Below are positions 17,685 to 29,530 of a DNA stretch of 64,000 bases, in pieces. The translations under genes were made by a program, and so were the position numbers. The DNA is taken from the NCBI RefSeq assembly GCF_900197595.1, contig NZ_FZLO01000004.1, forward strand, positions 1 through 64,000. The letters run 5' to 3'. Every line of letters begins with the position of its first letter. Position 1 is the first letter of the stretch. The DNA is from Scatolibacter rhodanostii. GTDB taxonomy: Bacteria > Bacillota > Clostridia > Oscillospirales > Acutalibacteraceae. Under the pieces are notes generated by a model. It made no database searches, was not told the origin of the DNA, and saw nothing but the letters and a program-made list of their open reading frames with translations.

Positions 17685-18518
17685 TTATGACTTCTTTTCG
17701 AAAAAATCATGCTTTTTAAGCCAATCTATTGATTCTTTCAAATAAGTCAGCTGACTTTCTGCGCCATAATGCTCAATAGTAAAATCACCGTGATAGCCAG
17801 TTTCTTTTAAAATTTTCATGATTTCTTCCAGTTTGATAACACCTTGACCCACAGGAGAAGGATACATTACTCGGCCGCCTACAGTTGCTTTTTTTTCAGC
17901 AGATTCATCTGACATGGTAAAACTACGGTCTTTTAAATGAACATACACAATTTTATCTTTTAAGACATCCATAGCCTTAAGTTCATCTTCTTCGCTGTAG
18001 AGAAAATTTCCTGTATCAAAGGCCAGACCAATATGGTGCATTTCTGACAAGAATTGATTTAACCCATCAATGGTAGAAATTGGTGATTCTACACTATCAA
18101 ATTCTTCCATAACCAAAGTGAATCCACGCGCTACAGCCCTATCTTCAAAAATACGGGTCATGTGAATCATTTGATTCCATTTTTCTTTTTTCTCTTGCTC
18201 AGAATCTGTTTTGTCGTAAAAACCCGGAATAACCAAAATGCGTGAAGTGCCCAGCCTATCTGCAGATGTCATAATATCTTCTATCGCCTGCAAATCTGTA
18301 TTCTTTCCAAAATCCATAAAAGCGCATAAGGAGGACACAGATAGCCCAGCTGCATCTAAATCTGATTTTATTTCTTGCTCTTTCCCTTTGGAGTTGCTTG
18401 ACAAAACCTCTAGTGCTTCTACCCCTAAATCTTTGGCTGTTTTAAGTGCTTCGGCTAAGGTGATTGATTCTTGTCGTGCCATTTCTGCTATGTGATCGTA
18501 AAAAGTTGCTATTTTCAT
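17685..18518 (-). CDS. Sugar phosphate isomerase/epimerase-like TIM barrel protein
   Basis: A 277-residue AP-endonuclease-2-type TIM barrel (the xylose isomerase-like superfamily). Candidate metal ligands lie in the usual order: Glu in VMEEFDS, Asp in AFDTGNF, His in YVHLKDR and Glu in TIEHYG near the C-terminus. Members isomerise or epimerise sugars or inositol derivatives; the sequence does not give the substrate. It stands alone between the glycosyltransferase gene and secA, with GGAGG-type ribosome site before the ATG. A second, different member of this superfamily is at 35904-36875. Confidence 0.82.
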   Translation of the reverse strand: MKIATFYDHIAEMARQESITLAEALKTAKDLGVEALEVLSSNSKGKEQEIKSDLDAAGLSVSSLCAFMDFGKNTDLQAIEDIMTSADRLGTSRILVIPGFYDKTDSEQEKKEKWNQMIHMTRIFEDRAVARGFTLVMEEFDSVESPISTIDGLNQFLSEMHHIGLAFDTGNFLYSEEDELKAMDVLKDKIVYVHLKDRSFTMSDESAEKKATVGGRVMYPSPVGQGVIKLEEIMKILKETGYHGDFTIEHYGAESQLTYLKESIDWLKKHDFFEKKS

Positions 18519-18572
18519 ACTCAGACCTCCTGATATGTAAAAAAGTATATTAATAAATTGTTTTGTGAAAAA

Positions 18573-21500
18573 TCAAGCAAAATACCACTGTGAAAACCAT
18601 TCTAAGCTGTTGGCGTAAGCTTGCGTTGTTTCTGCGCCTGAAAGCACGGGATAAAACGTCATAAACAAGACCACCGCTACTGCAATATACAAAAACACGA
18701 CCAACTTACCTTTTGTCAAAACAAGCTTACTGTTGCCTAACGAAAATTCTGAAATAGGTGATGTGTTTTCTAAAATAGACTGCAACCATAGGACAATCGC
18801 CATAATTAAAAACGGAACTGCCGTAAAATAATGATAAATAAAGGCGATTCTAGGCACTAACACCCAAGGTAGATAAACCGATAAGAATCCAACTATTACC
18901 ACAAAAGCTGCTTTTTTCTTTTTAAACACCAGTTGAACCACTGTTACCATGAGTGCCGGAATACCCACCCACCAAACTGCGGGATTTCCAAAAGAAGAAA
19001 TCGTGCTAACTTTGTCAGCATACGGCAAATTATCTGTGAAATAGAACCAGATAGGCTTAACCATAAACGGCCATTCATACCAAGGTGAGGCAAAAGGATG
19101 CTCCGCTTTTAGATTGGCATGATAGTCAAACATATTGATTTGATAGTTTACAAAAGAACTCCAAACCGAAGATTGATGTGGTAAAGTTGTCATCGGCAAA
19201 AAAGCAAGGTAATAAATGACGAAGGGAATCAAAACAAAGAGCAAACAACACCACAAACAAACTGTTTGTATCCGTTTGAAGCAAAGCTTTCTATTTTCTG
19301 CTATAAAGTAGGCGTGTCCCATTTTAGCAAAAAGCAACACAGCAAGCCCCACTGCTCCATAAGCAACAGTCCATTTAGAGGCAATGCCAATACCCATCAA
19401 AACCCCACTCATAGCTAGCGGTAGAAGTAGATTTTTGATATCTGTCCGCATAAAATCTTTTTGTAGAAAGAAAATCATTGCACTATACATGGCCAAGATA
19501 AAGAAAACAGCATATGTATCAATGGTAGCAATTCTAGTTTGCGTATAATGCATAAAGTCGACCGCTAAAAGAACGGTTCCAACAGAAGACCAAAAGCTAC
19601 TTTTTGACAGCTGTTTCAAAATGATGTAGAGCAGCGGCAGCATTAGAACACCAAATAGTGTGCCCATAAATCGCCAGCCAAATGGATTCATCCCGAAAAT
19701 CAAAATGCCTAATGAAATGAAAAGTTTCCCTAACGGCGGGTGAGTATTTTCATAAGGCTCCAAACCTAAAATGTATTCATAAGCGGTTCGCGCATGATAA
19801 ATTTCATCAAAATAGGCAGAATCATAGTAAGTTGGGTATAGCGGAACAAGGTTTTGTTCATCCATCAACACTTGCCCTTTACCCTCTATCACTGTCAGAA
19901 CCTCATAGCCCTCCCAACTCGAATTCTTCATTGATATTTCATTGATTACCACCTCGGCATCCAATGCCGTAAACCGAAAAAACTTTGCCAGTTCGTCTAT
20001 TCTCTGCTGTTTCCATTCGAAAACACCCGATGACGGTAATACACCTTGATCTATCCACGTTGTCCCGTCATTTGAAGTTTCTATTTTGACATTCATCCCA
20101 ATTTTGGCACGATAATGAGAATCATCCGGCACAAGACCCGGAATAAAGCAAATGGTATCAGCTGGATGATTGGTTTCTATTACAACAGATTCTCCCTCTA
20201 AGGGAGTCCAAGAGGTCAAAGCCGTTTGATGAGAACCCAAGCCCCAAAAAGCAACCCCCGCATATAACACTGTGATTATGCCAGCAAAACATATATCACG
20301 CCGCGTTAGACAAAAACTTTCTAGTGAAAGCCTTGACAGCATTCTAAATGCCTTTTCTTTGGTTTGTGCAACATCTGCCGTTCTTTGCTTCCATGTAATT
20401 TTCTCTCTATCACCCAAGACTCTTCCGTGGCAATACATATCATAGATTACCCATAATAAATAGCCTAGGCTAATAATTTGTCCCAGCGATAAGACTTTGA
20501 CGAAAACTGTGTTGGGGTCATAACGACCGCCATGCACTTGATATAAATATAAAACATGTTTTACATTGGCATAGTGAGCGAGCGTTACAATTGAAAAAGC
20601 ATATAAAATTCGCCTGTCTTTGACAAATACATACAACAGCAAAATAAATATTAGAATAGGGAAAACATATCTTTCATGCATTTGTACGGTCAGCAGATAT
20701 GCTGTCACCATCAAAAGGATAGGAGCAGCAAAAACAACATGGTCGTCTTTTGCTTTTAAAACGACTGCTCCACAAAGAATTGTTGCTATGATTGGCCCCA
20801 GTGCTGTTAATAACATAGAAAGAGCACCGCTTTGAGGGAGCCCCGACCAGTTTAGACCCAATAAAGCCCATATATTATAGGCATTGACAGCATAGTAGGG
20901 ATATCCGCCCATCGTTTCTGCATATTGCTCAATCAGCCATCTAAAATTGAAATCCTGTGTAAATGGTAATGCTACCAAAGCCATCACAGCCAGGGCTGCT
21001 AAAGGTGCCAAAAGCAAAGAGCGGTAATTCTTACGCCGAATCGCAAAAAAGATAAAAACAGGAACAAACGTGAGCATTTGGGGTTTTATAATAATAGAAA
21101 GCCCAAAAACGGCACCCGATAAAACATATTTTTCTTTATATAATAGTAAAATAGAAACTAGAAAAACCGCTAGACAAAAAGAATCCATTTGCCCCCAATT
21201 GGCAGAATTTAAAAGTACGGGAGGGCAAAAAAGATAAGCCGCTGTCATAAACAGTGCCATAAATGGGCTTAATCTCTTATTCGCCACATAAAAAAGAACT
21301 CCGGCGCAAAATAAATCTCCCAAAATGGCAGGCAGCTTAATTAGCAGTGTATAGGCAGAAGAAGAAAGCGAAAGGCCAAAAATAATCCTTACTTTTTCTA
21401 AAAAAGTCAATATATATAGATAACCCGGAGGATAGTCAAGAAAAATATCTTGCCGATAGATTAAATCAAACCCCACCGCATTCGTCATATTGCCCCAAGA

Positions 21501-21704
21501 TTTGAAGGTCTCAATATCAGAAGAAAAGCCAGAAAGATAATAGCCCATCCAAAGCCGCAGAATAAGAGCCAAGAAAAAAAGAAGGCCTGCCACTTGTTTT
21601 GTGTTCTTCTCGGCTTTCAATCCTAAAGAAAAATAATTTTTCTTCTTAGTCACAAAAGCAATGATCAGTGAAAATGTAATTGTGAGTGTGAATGAAACAA
21701 CCAT
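18573..21704 (-). CDS. Fused double polyprenol-dependent glycosyltransferase (PMT/GT39-like C-terminal half)
   Basis: A 1043-residue multi-membrane protein with two GT-C modules. The first (about 1-430) has a D-containing first loop (FSSDIETFKSWG) and many helices, like bacterial mannosyltransferases that use polyprenyl-phosphate sugars. A beta-rich extracytoplasmic stretch (about 485-620) follows. The second (about 625-1040) has the GT39 signature FDEIYHARTAYEY plus ENTHPPLGKLF, typical of protein-O-mannosyltransferases. GGAGG precedes the ATG. It is transcribed divergently from lacZ by overlapping promoters. A role in glycosylating exported proteins or wall polymers is likely; donor and acceptor are unknown. 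Confidence 0.85.
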   Translation of the reverse strand: MVVSFTLTITFSLIIAFVTKKKNYFSLGLKAEKNTKQVAGLLFFLALILRLWMGYYLSGFSSDIETFKSWGNMTNAVGFDLIYRQDIFLDYPPGYLYILTFLEKVRIIFGLSLSSSAYTLLIKLPAILGDLFCAGVLFYVANKRLSPFMALFMTAAYLFCPPVLLNSANWGQMDSFCLAVFLVSILLLYKEKYVLSGAVFGLSIIIKPQMLTFVPVFIFFAIRRKNYRSLLLAPLAALAVMALVALPFTQDFNFRWLIEQYAETMGGYPYYAVNAYNIWALLGLNWSGLPQSGALSMLLTALGPIIATILCGAVVLKAKDDHVVFAAPILLMVTAYLLTVQMHERYVFPILIFILLLYVFVKDRRILYAFSIVTLAHYANVKHVLYLYQVHGGRYDPNTVFVKVLSLGQIISLGYLLWVIYDMYCHGRVLGDREKITWKQRTADVAQTKEKAFRMLSRLSLESFCLTRRDICFAGIITVLYAGVAFWGLGSHQTALTSWTPLEGESVVIETNHPADTICFIPGLVPDDSHYRAKIGMNVKIETSNDGTTWIDQGVLPSSGVFEWKQQRIDELAKFFRFTALDAEVVINEISMKNSSWEGYEVLTVIEGKGQVLMDEQNLVPLYPTYYDSAYFDEIYHARTAYEYILGLEPYENTHPPLGKLFISLGILIFGMNPFGWRFMGTLFGVLMLPLLYIILKQLSKSSFWSSVGTVLLAVDFMHYTQTRIATIDTYAVFFILAMYSAMIFFLQKDFMRTDIKNLLLPLAMSGVLMGIGIASKWTVAYGAVGLAVLLFAKMGHAYFIAENRKLCFKRIQTVCLWCCLLFVLIPFVIYYLAFLPMTTLPHQSSVWSSFVNYQINMFDYHANLKAEHPFASPWYEWPFMVKPIWFYFTDNLPYADKVSTISSFGNPAVWWVGIPALMVTVVQLVFKKKKAAFVVIVGFLSVYLPWVLVPRIAFIYHYFTAVPFLIMAIVLWLQSILENTSPISEFSLGNSKLVLTKGKLVVFLYIAVAVVLFMTFYPVLSGAETTQAYANSLEWFSQWYFA

Positions 21705-21758
21705 AAATCCTCCAGACTTCGTGGTTTTGACGAAATTTTACAAATTAACCAATTGATA

Positions 21759-21787
21759 TTGACTATTCATTCATTCAATAGTAATCT
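21759..21787 (+). promoter_or_regulatory. lacZ promoter
   Basis: TTGACT (21759-21764) and TAATCT (21782-21787) with a 17-base spacer. The -35/spacer region also forms an inverted repeat, ACTATT-N9-AATAGT (21762-21782), a plausible operator. Confidence 0.55.
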
Positions 21788-21797
21788 TGTACACAAG
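21786..21797. promoter_or_regulatory. Short palindrome at shared start region, candidate operator
   Basis: CTTGT-AC-ACAAG lies across the predicted start points of both the lacZ and the glycosyltransferase transcripts. Its placement suits a repressor acting on both; the regulator is not encoded next to it. Confidence 0.35.
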
Positions 21798-21824
21798 TAT
21801 AGTCTATCCAAGTTAAAACGTCAA
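21796..21824 (-). promoter_or_regulatory. Promoter of the double glycosyltransferase gene
   Basis: On the minus strand TTGACG (21819-21824) and TATACT (21796-21801) with a 17-base spacer. It faces the lacZ promoter, so each transcript starts by reading through the other's core promoter. Confidence 0.65.
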
Positions 21825-21847
21825 ACAAAATCACCTTACAATTTTAG

Positions 21848-24850
<3,003 letters not shown>

Positions 24851-24870
24851 TTGTATTCAAGATTTGTTTT

Positions 24871-24909
24871 TGGCACTTTCTCTTTTTTGAGATAGTGCCA
24901 TTTGTTTTT
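24871..24909 (+). terminator. lacZ terminator
   Basis: A 12-bp stem with one mismatch (24871-24882 with 24889-24900) is followed by a T-rich run to 24909, 20 bases after the lacZ stop. Confidence 0.85.
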
Positions 24910-24918
24910 CTATGACAA

Positions 24919-24955
24919 AAAGACGGACAACACTAAAATACTGTTGTCCGTCTTT
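24919..24955 (-). terminator. Terminator of the peptide-binding lipoprotein gene
   Basis: A 14-bp perfect stem (24919-24932 with 24942-24955), followed on the minus strand by a TTTTT run. It terminates the gene that ends at 24998. Confidence 0.85.
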
Positions 24956-24997
24956 GATTATAAAGTAAATTTTGTTTCCTTGTGCTATCTGCTCTTA

Positions 24998-26566
24998 CTA
25001 CTCTTTTTTGGTTGCTCTATTAAAGTTAATTCTTTCATCTTCCAAAATGGAGATGCCCTTTGATTGGGGACTGGTAGCATAATAACTGTTAGCATAGCAA
25101 ATTGGATAGAAAACGTATTCATCTTGAATCTGCGACTCTAAAGATTGATAGGCTTCTTTGTCAAACAGCAATTCATTCATGCTGCCGTCCAAGCTTGCGT
25201 TGTTCATTAAAGGAACGGCTGCATCACTTTTAAACTGGCGAAAAAAAGAATTTAAATTGTTTCCGCGTGAAGGTATGGTGTAAAGTGCCGCTTCATACTC
25301 ACCGTTTGCTATCCGGTCTGCAAATGTGTCCGCATCTACCACTTCCAAATTGAAGGACGTTGAAAACTGGCGATTCCAAGAAACAATTAAACCGTTCGCC
25401 ACTTCATGTGAGTATGAATCTTCTTGACATAGAATCTTAATGCTCGGTACAGTGTCCCATTCCTGACTTTCTAAAAGAGACGGCAATCTTCTCAAAACAT
25501 CTTCGTCATAGGCAGGATAAGAAATCTCTCCCGATTGCTGATAAGGATTGCCAAGCCACGTAATAGACTTTGGAACAATGCCCAGCGCTTCTTCATGCTG
25601 TTCGCCTAAACGTGACATTAACTGCTGGCGTTCTATGGTTTTGAAAAGCATCTCACGAAATTCTTTTATTTTTAGATTTTCAGCGTCCTCATTCAGTAAA
25701 AGACCAAACACCGCATTTTCCAATGTTATGACAGATGTTCCCTCGTCTTGCAGCTGCTTAGCTTCTTCTTCAGAAAGTTTGAGTACATCTGTGGTACCGC
25801 TGGATAGTGCCTGTAAGGGGTCAGCTGCTATTTCTTCGCTATTCATTGTAATGACTAATTCCGTTGCGGTTGGAGAAAAATCACCGTCATAATATTTCGT
25901 TCTGGCTAGCTCAATATAATCTCCGCTTTCCCAAGCATATACGGTTCTAAAGGTGAACGGACCGTTTGTAATCATGCTTTTTGCTTCTAGCCCATATCTT
26001 CCCTGTGTCTCAGTAAAATATTCTTCATTACACGGCATATACCGTATCCCCGTGGTCAATTTGGGGAAATCTTGATAGCTTTTCTCCAATTGAATCACCA
26101 ACGTGTGCTCATCCAACGCTTTCACACCCAGTTCTTCAGCCCCTAATTCTCCCTTATGAATAGCTACCGCATTCTTTATGATGTATAAGTCTTCTAAAGA
26201 AGTTGAACCCGTCGAAGGTAAAAGTGCTCTCGTGATACCGAACACAAAATCTTGTGCAGTGAGCGGCGTTTTATCGCTCCAAGTCGCTTTCTTTCGTAGA
26301 TGAAAAGTAAACTCTGTGTTGTCGACATTTGCCTCCCAGCGTTCAGCAACACCTGCAACAACCTCACCCTTTTCATTTATGCGACAAAGACCTTCAAAAA
26401 TTTTATCAATCACCACTTCTTCTGCTGTTTTAGTGGCATTGGCAGGGTCTAGCGATTCTATTTTCTCCTGCACATCATAGCGCAAAATTATTTCTTCATC
26501 AGAGGAACATCCCGACAAAAAACTAAATATTATAGTTATGATAAGCAAACCCGCTATTTTCTTCAT
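24998..26566 (-). CDS. ABC transporter substrate-binding lipoprotein, family 5 (oligopeptide type)
   Basis: A 522-residue lipoprotein: signal peptide with lipobox FLSGC (Cys20), then a family 5 extracellular solute-binding fold starting with the typical YDVQEKIESLDPANA and including the motif TEFTFHLRKKATWSDKTPLTAQDFVFG. Such proteins deliver peptides, nickel or sugars to ABC permeases. GGGAAG lies upstream. No permease or ATPase gene is nearby and its own terminator follows, so it is an orphan that must pair with a transporter elsewhere or act as a receptor. The ligand is unknown. Confidence 0.9.
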   Translation of the reverse strand: MKKIAGLLIITIIFSFLSGCSSDEEIILRYDVQEKIESLDPANATKTAEEVVIDKIFEGLCRINEKGEVVAGVAERWEANVDNTEFTFHLRKKATWSDKTPLTAQDFVFGITRALLPSTGSTSLEDLYIIKNAVAIHKGELGAEELGVKALDEHTLVIQLEKSYQDFPKLTTGIRYMPCNEEYFTETQGRYGLEAKSMITNGPFTFRTVYAWESGDYIELARTKYYDGDFSPTATELVITMNSEEIAADPLQALSSGTTDVLKLSEEEAKQLQDEGTSVITLENAVFGLLLNEDAENLKIKEFREMLFKTIERQQLMSRLGEQHEEALGIVPKSITWLGNPYQQSGEISYPAYDEDVLRRLPSLLESQEWDTVPSIKILCQEDSYSHEVANGLIVSWNRQFSTSFNLEVVDADTFADRIANGEYEAALYTIPSRGNNLNSFFRQFKSDAAVPLMNNASLDGSMNELLFDKEAYQSLESQIQDEYVFYPICYANSYYATSPQSKGISILEDERINFNRATKKE

Positions 26567-26755
26567 TATTCCACTTCCCGAAATTAAACCGCCACTTTAT
26601 TGTCTATGGCTTTTAGTATATGCAATTATAATTAGTAATAGTATACCGTCACTCCCTGATTTTATTATTTCTTATTAGAATAATACTTTATCTCCCCATT
26701 TTACTGTTGTTTTGTGCGCTAAAAATAAATATAGAAATTCTCTCCTGAAAATCAC

Positions 26756-26784
26756 TTGACAAATCTTATATAAATCAGTATAAT
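26756..26784 (+). promoter_or_regulatory. tRNA operon promoter
   Basis: Perfect consensus TTGACA (26756-26761) and TATAAT (26779-26784) with 17 bases between, as expected for a stable RNA operon. The 26567-26755 stretch before it is AT-rich and shows no gene. Confidence 0.9.
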
Positions 26785-26829
26785 AATTAAGCATTTGAGA
26801 TTGTCTTTGACGTCTTTTTGTCGAAATTT

Positions 26830-26906
26830 GGCCCGGTAGTTCAGCTGGTTAGAACGCTAGCCTGTCACGCTAGAGGTCGACGGTTCGATCCCGTTCCGGG
26901 TCGCCA
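26830..26906 (+). tRNA. tRNA-Asp (anticodon GTC)
   Basis: A 77-base cloverleaf with encoded CCA. The acceptor arms pair GGCCCGG with CCGGGTC (one G-U pair). The anticodon arm reads CTAGC-CTGTCAC-GCTAG, with GTC as anticodon. The T arm contains GGTTCGATCC. Confidence 0.97.
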
Positions 26907-26912
26907 AATTTT

Positions 26913-26988
26913 GCTGCTATGGCTCAGTTGGCAGAGCACGTCCTTGGTAAGGACGAGGTCAGCAGTTCGAATCTGCTTAGCAGCTCCA
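26913..26988 (+). tRNA. tRNA-Thr (anticodon GGT)
   Basis: A 76-base cloverleaf with encoded CCA, six bases after tRNA-Asp. Acceptor arms GCTGCTA and TAGCAGC pair perfectly, the anticodon arm is CGTCC-TTGGTAA-GGACG with GGT, and the T arm contains AGTTCGAATCT. Confidence 0.97.
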
Positions 26989-27034
26989 TAAAGAAACCGC
27001 TTAAACACTACGTTTAGGCGGTTTCTTTATTTAT
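26988..27034 (+). terminator. Terminator of the tRNA operon
   Basis: A 19-bp stem with one G-U pair (26988-27006 with 27012-27030) around a five-base loop, followed by a T-rich run. It begins at the last base of tRNA-Thr. The DNA from 27035 to 27304 contains no other feature that I can support except a possible weak promoter near 27193-27222. Confidence 0.9.
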
Positions 27035-27304
27035 TTTGCGCGTTATTTTTTACTTAAAAATTAGGTTTTAATGTTTTTTGGTGTTTGTTCCATTTTACTT
27101 TGCTCCAGTTTAACTACCCTACAATTCATTCTTATATCACTTCTACTATTGCTAGCACCACAAAATTCATATTTATTCTGTTCTGTAACAACTTGGTAAC
27201 ATGCCTGCAACAATTTGATAATAAGGCTGCGTTACAGTAATAAAATCTTAAACATATCAATGTGCCCAATATGAATTTTAGAAAGCAACTATGAGGAGTA
27301 CACC

Positions 27305-28456
27305 ATGAGTAGAGTAGATTTTTTAAATCCAAGCGATTGGCAAGAATATGAAAGTTACGTCTCCGCCCACAAGAATGCTTGTTTTATGCAGTCTCTACAA
27401 TGGGCAGCCGTAAAGCCGGGTTGGGAAAAAGAGGCGATTTTGACAAGAAACGATGACGGAAAAATCATAGCAGCCGCCTTAATTCTTATTAAAAAAGTTC
27501 CACTTCTTGGGACAAGTCTATTTTATCTTCCTCACGGACCGGTTTGGGATTTTGCTGACCAATCCGCTTTTTCTGCTATCATGCAAGAAATCACTCTTCT
27601 CGCTAAAGAATACAAGACCTATCAGTGCCTTATTGACCCTTTAATTTTTGAAGAAAACAAAGAAGTTGTCCACTATCTAAAGACTTGTGGATTTCATTTT
27701 AAACCGGATGCAAAGGAATTGAGAACTGTTCAGCCCAGAAACAACTATATGCTCTTTTTAGAGGGAAGAAGCAAGGAAGAAATTTTTGCCTCCTTTCATT
27801 CCAAATGGCGCTATAATATTCGTTTAGCTGGTAAAAAAGGTGTTGAATGCCGTGTCTGCGGCAAAGAAGCCTTGGGCGACTTCTGTTGCTTAATGAAAGA
27901 AACTGGCCGACGAGATGGTTTTGCCGTCCGAGGAAGAATATATTTTGAAAGAATGCTTGACAATCTTGGTGAACATTGCCGACTTTATATGTGTTATTAC
28001 AATGGTATCGCTCTTTCAGGTGCTATCACCACACAATATGCAGGAAAAACTTGCTATGTATATGGTGCTTCTTCCAATGAATATCGCAATTTAATGCCCA
28101 ACTATCTGATGCAGTGGGAAATGATTTGCTGGGCAATCGAGAATAATTGCGACATTTATGACTTTCAGGGAATTCCTTTTTATCAGGATGAAAAACACCC
28201 TAATTATGGTGTTTACCGCTTTAAAAAAGGATTTAATGGAAAAGTGATGACCTATGCCGGTGAATTTCACCGAACTTATAGACCAATATTATCAGCCGCG
28301 GTAAGCCTTGGCATTCAACTAAAATGGCTAAAGGCCGCTGCCCGTCGCCACTGGTTGGTATCCACACGAAACAAGAAAAGGAACAGCTTAGAAGCTGTTC
28401 CTACTGAAAGCACACAAGAACAAACTCTGTTGTCTGAGCATCGTATGCAAAATTAA
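27305..28456 (+). CDS. FemAB/FemX-type peptidoglycan peptidyltransferase
   Basis: A 383-residue protein of the Fem family, which adds amino acids from aminoacyl-tRNA to the lipid II stem peptide or interpeptide bridge. The two GNAT-like halves are visible: residues 1-150 with WAAVKPGW and LPHGPVWDF, and 150-350 with FHSKWRYNIRLAGKKGV and the closing YDFQGIPFYQDEKHPNYGVYR stretch split around residue 300. GAGGAG precedes the ATG. Amino-acid specificity cannot be read. The last 35 residues are polar and poorly conserved, and contain a perfect DNA hairpin. A tRNA operon lies just upstream, which may be chance. Confidence 0.9.
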   Translation: MSRVDFLNPSDWQEYESYVSAHKNACFMQSLQWAAVKPGWEKEAILTRNDDGKIIAAALILIKKVPLLGTSLFYLPHGPVWDFADQSAFSAIMQEITLLAKEYKTYQCLIDPLIFEENKEVVHYLKTCGFHFKPDAKELRTVQPRNNYMLFLEGRSKEEIFASFHSKWRYNIRLAGKKGVECRVCGKEALGDFCCLMKETGRRDGFAVRGRIYFERMLDNLGEHCRLYMCYYNGIALSGAITTQYAGKTCYVYGASSNEYRNLMPNYLMQWEMICWAIENNCDIYDFQGIPFYQDEKHPNYGVYRFKKGFNGKVMTYAGEFHRTYRPILSAAVSLGIQLKWLKAAARRHWLVSTRNKKRNSLEAVPTESTQEQTLLSEHRMQN

Positions 28457-28580
28457 AAAGGCGTGACTATTTTTCTTTCCTCTATGTATTGTATTGCCGA
28501 AAAAGCACTACTCCACCGCTTTTATTGCTTTTTCTTCCTTAGAAAATACGCTATGATTATTTTACAATTTGCTCAAACCT

Positions 28581-29519
28581 TTATACTTTCATCTGACTTT
28601 CCACTTGCAATTTGGTGGGTAGAGAACTCTGCGCTCCTTCCGTTTGCACTGTTATAGCAGCTGCCGTATTGGCGTAGCAAATTGATGAGCGCACCGTGTC
28701 TCTTGTCACAATCCCTTCCATTAATAAATGAGCGGCAAACGCACCGATAAAAGAATCACCGGCGGCTGTCGTATCTTTCGCTTCGACCCTTTTAGACGGA
28801 ATCAGCTCATGATAGTTTTCTGTCACCAACAATGCGCCCTTCTCTCCCATGGTAACAATCATATACTTTATCTTTTTAGCTTGAATCAGTTCTTGGCAAG
28901 CAATCACCAAATCCTCAATCTGCTCAAATTTTCTTTCGCAAATACCGCTAATTTCTGTTTCATTTGGAATTAAAATGTCTGTGCAACTCCATAATTTATC
29001 TGAAATAGAGAGTATTGGCGCCGGATTAAATATAGTAACGCAATTTGGATTCTCGCTTTTAGCTTTTGTGAATGCTTCTATGGTTGCCTCTTGCGGCACT
29101 TCAAATTGTGACAACACAATCTCGGTTTCTTGATCTATTAATTTCAAGTTAGCTATATCTTCTTTTTGAATCGCGTGATTGGCACCGGAAATGACCGTGA
29201 TTTCATTTTCACCGGATTGGCTGACGTTAATAAACGCTCTGCCTGTCGGCTCTGTTTTTGATATGTCAACTTCCAATTGATGAAAAGGATATTGACTTAG
29301 TGTATCCTGATAGGCAGTACCATAAGCATCCTCACCAACTTTTCCATATAAGGCAACCTTTGCTCCCAGTTTAACAGCAGCAATGGCTTGGTTTGCCCCT
29401 TTTCCGCCAAAAAAAGTATTAAACTGATTAGCAAATATGGTTTCGCCTTTTCGGGGTAAATGCTCTACACTGGCCACCATATCAATATTTAAACTGGCTA
29501 TGACAAACATAGATTTCAT
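28581..29519 (-). CDS. rbsK: Ribokinase
   Basis: A 312-residue PfkB-family kinase that makes ribose 5-phosphate. The start SLNIDMVASVEHLPRKGET, the glycine-rich GGKGANQAIAA near residue 40 and the catalytic loop DTTAAGDSFIGAF near residue 250 are typical of RbsK. ATG 29519 has GAGGAGG six bases upstream; an earlier in-frame ATG at 29534 overlaps the previous stop and lacks a site. It follows the ADP-ribosylglycohydrolase-family gene by 11 bases, so ribose released by that enzyme is a likely substrate. No rbs transporter or RbsR is present. Confidence 0.93.
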   Translation of the reverse strand: MKSMFVIASLNIDMVASVEHLPRKGETIFANQFNTFFGGKGANQAIAAVKLGAKVALYGKVGEDAYGTAYQDTLSQYPFHQLEVDISKTEPTGRAFINVSQSGENEITVISGANHAIQKEDIANLKLIDQETEIVLSQFEVPQEATIEAFTKAKSENPNCVTIFNPAPILSISDKLWSCTDILIPNETEISGICERKFEQIEDLVIACQELIQAKKIKYMIVTMGEKGALLVTENYHELIPSKRVEAKDTTAAGDSFIGAFAAHLLMEGIVTRDTVRSSICYANTAAAITVQTEGAQSSLPTKLQVESQMKV

Positions 29520-29530
29520 ATCTATCCTCC

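Noticed and set aside
28463-28657. 64-codon plus-strand frame after femX
   Set aside because: It runs into the antisense of ribokinase and lacks a ribosome site.
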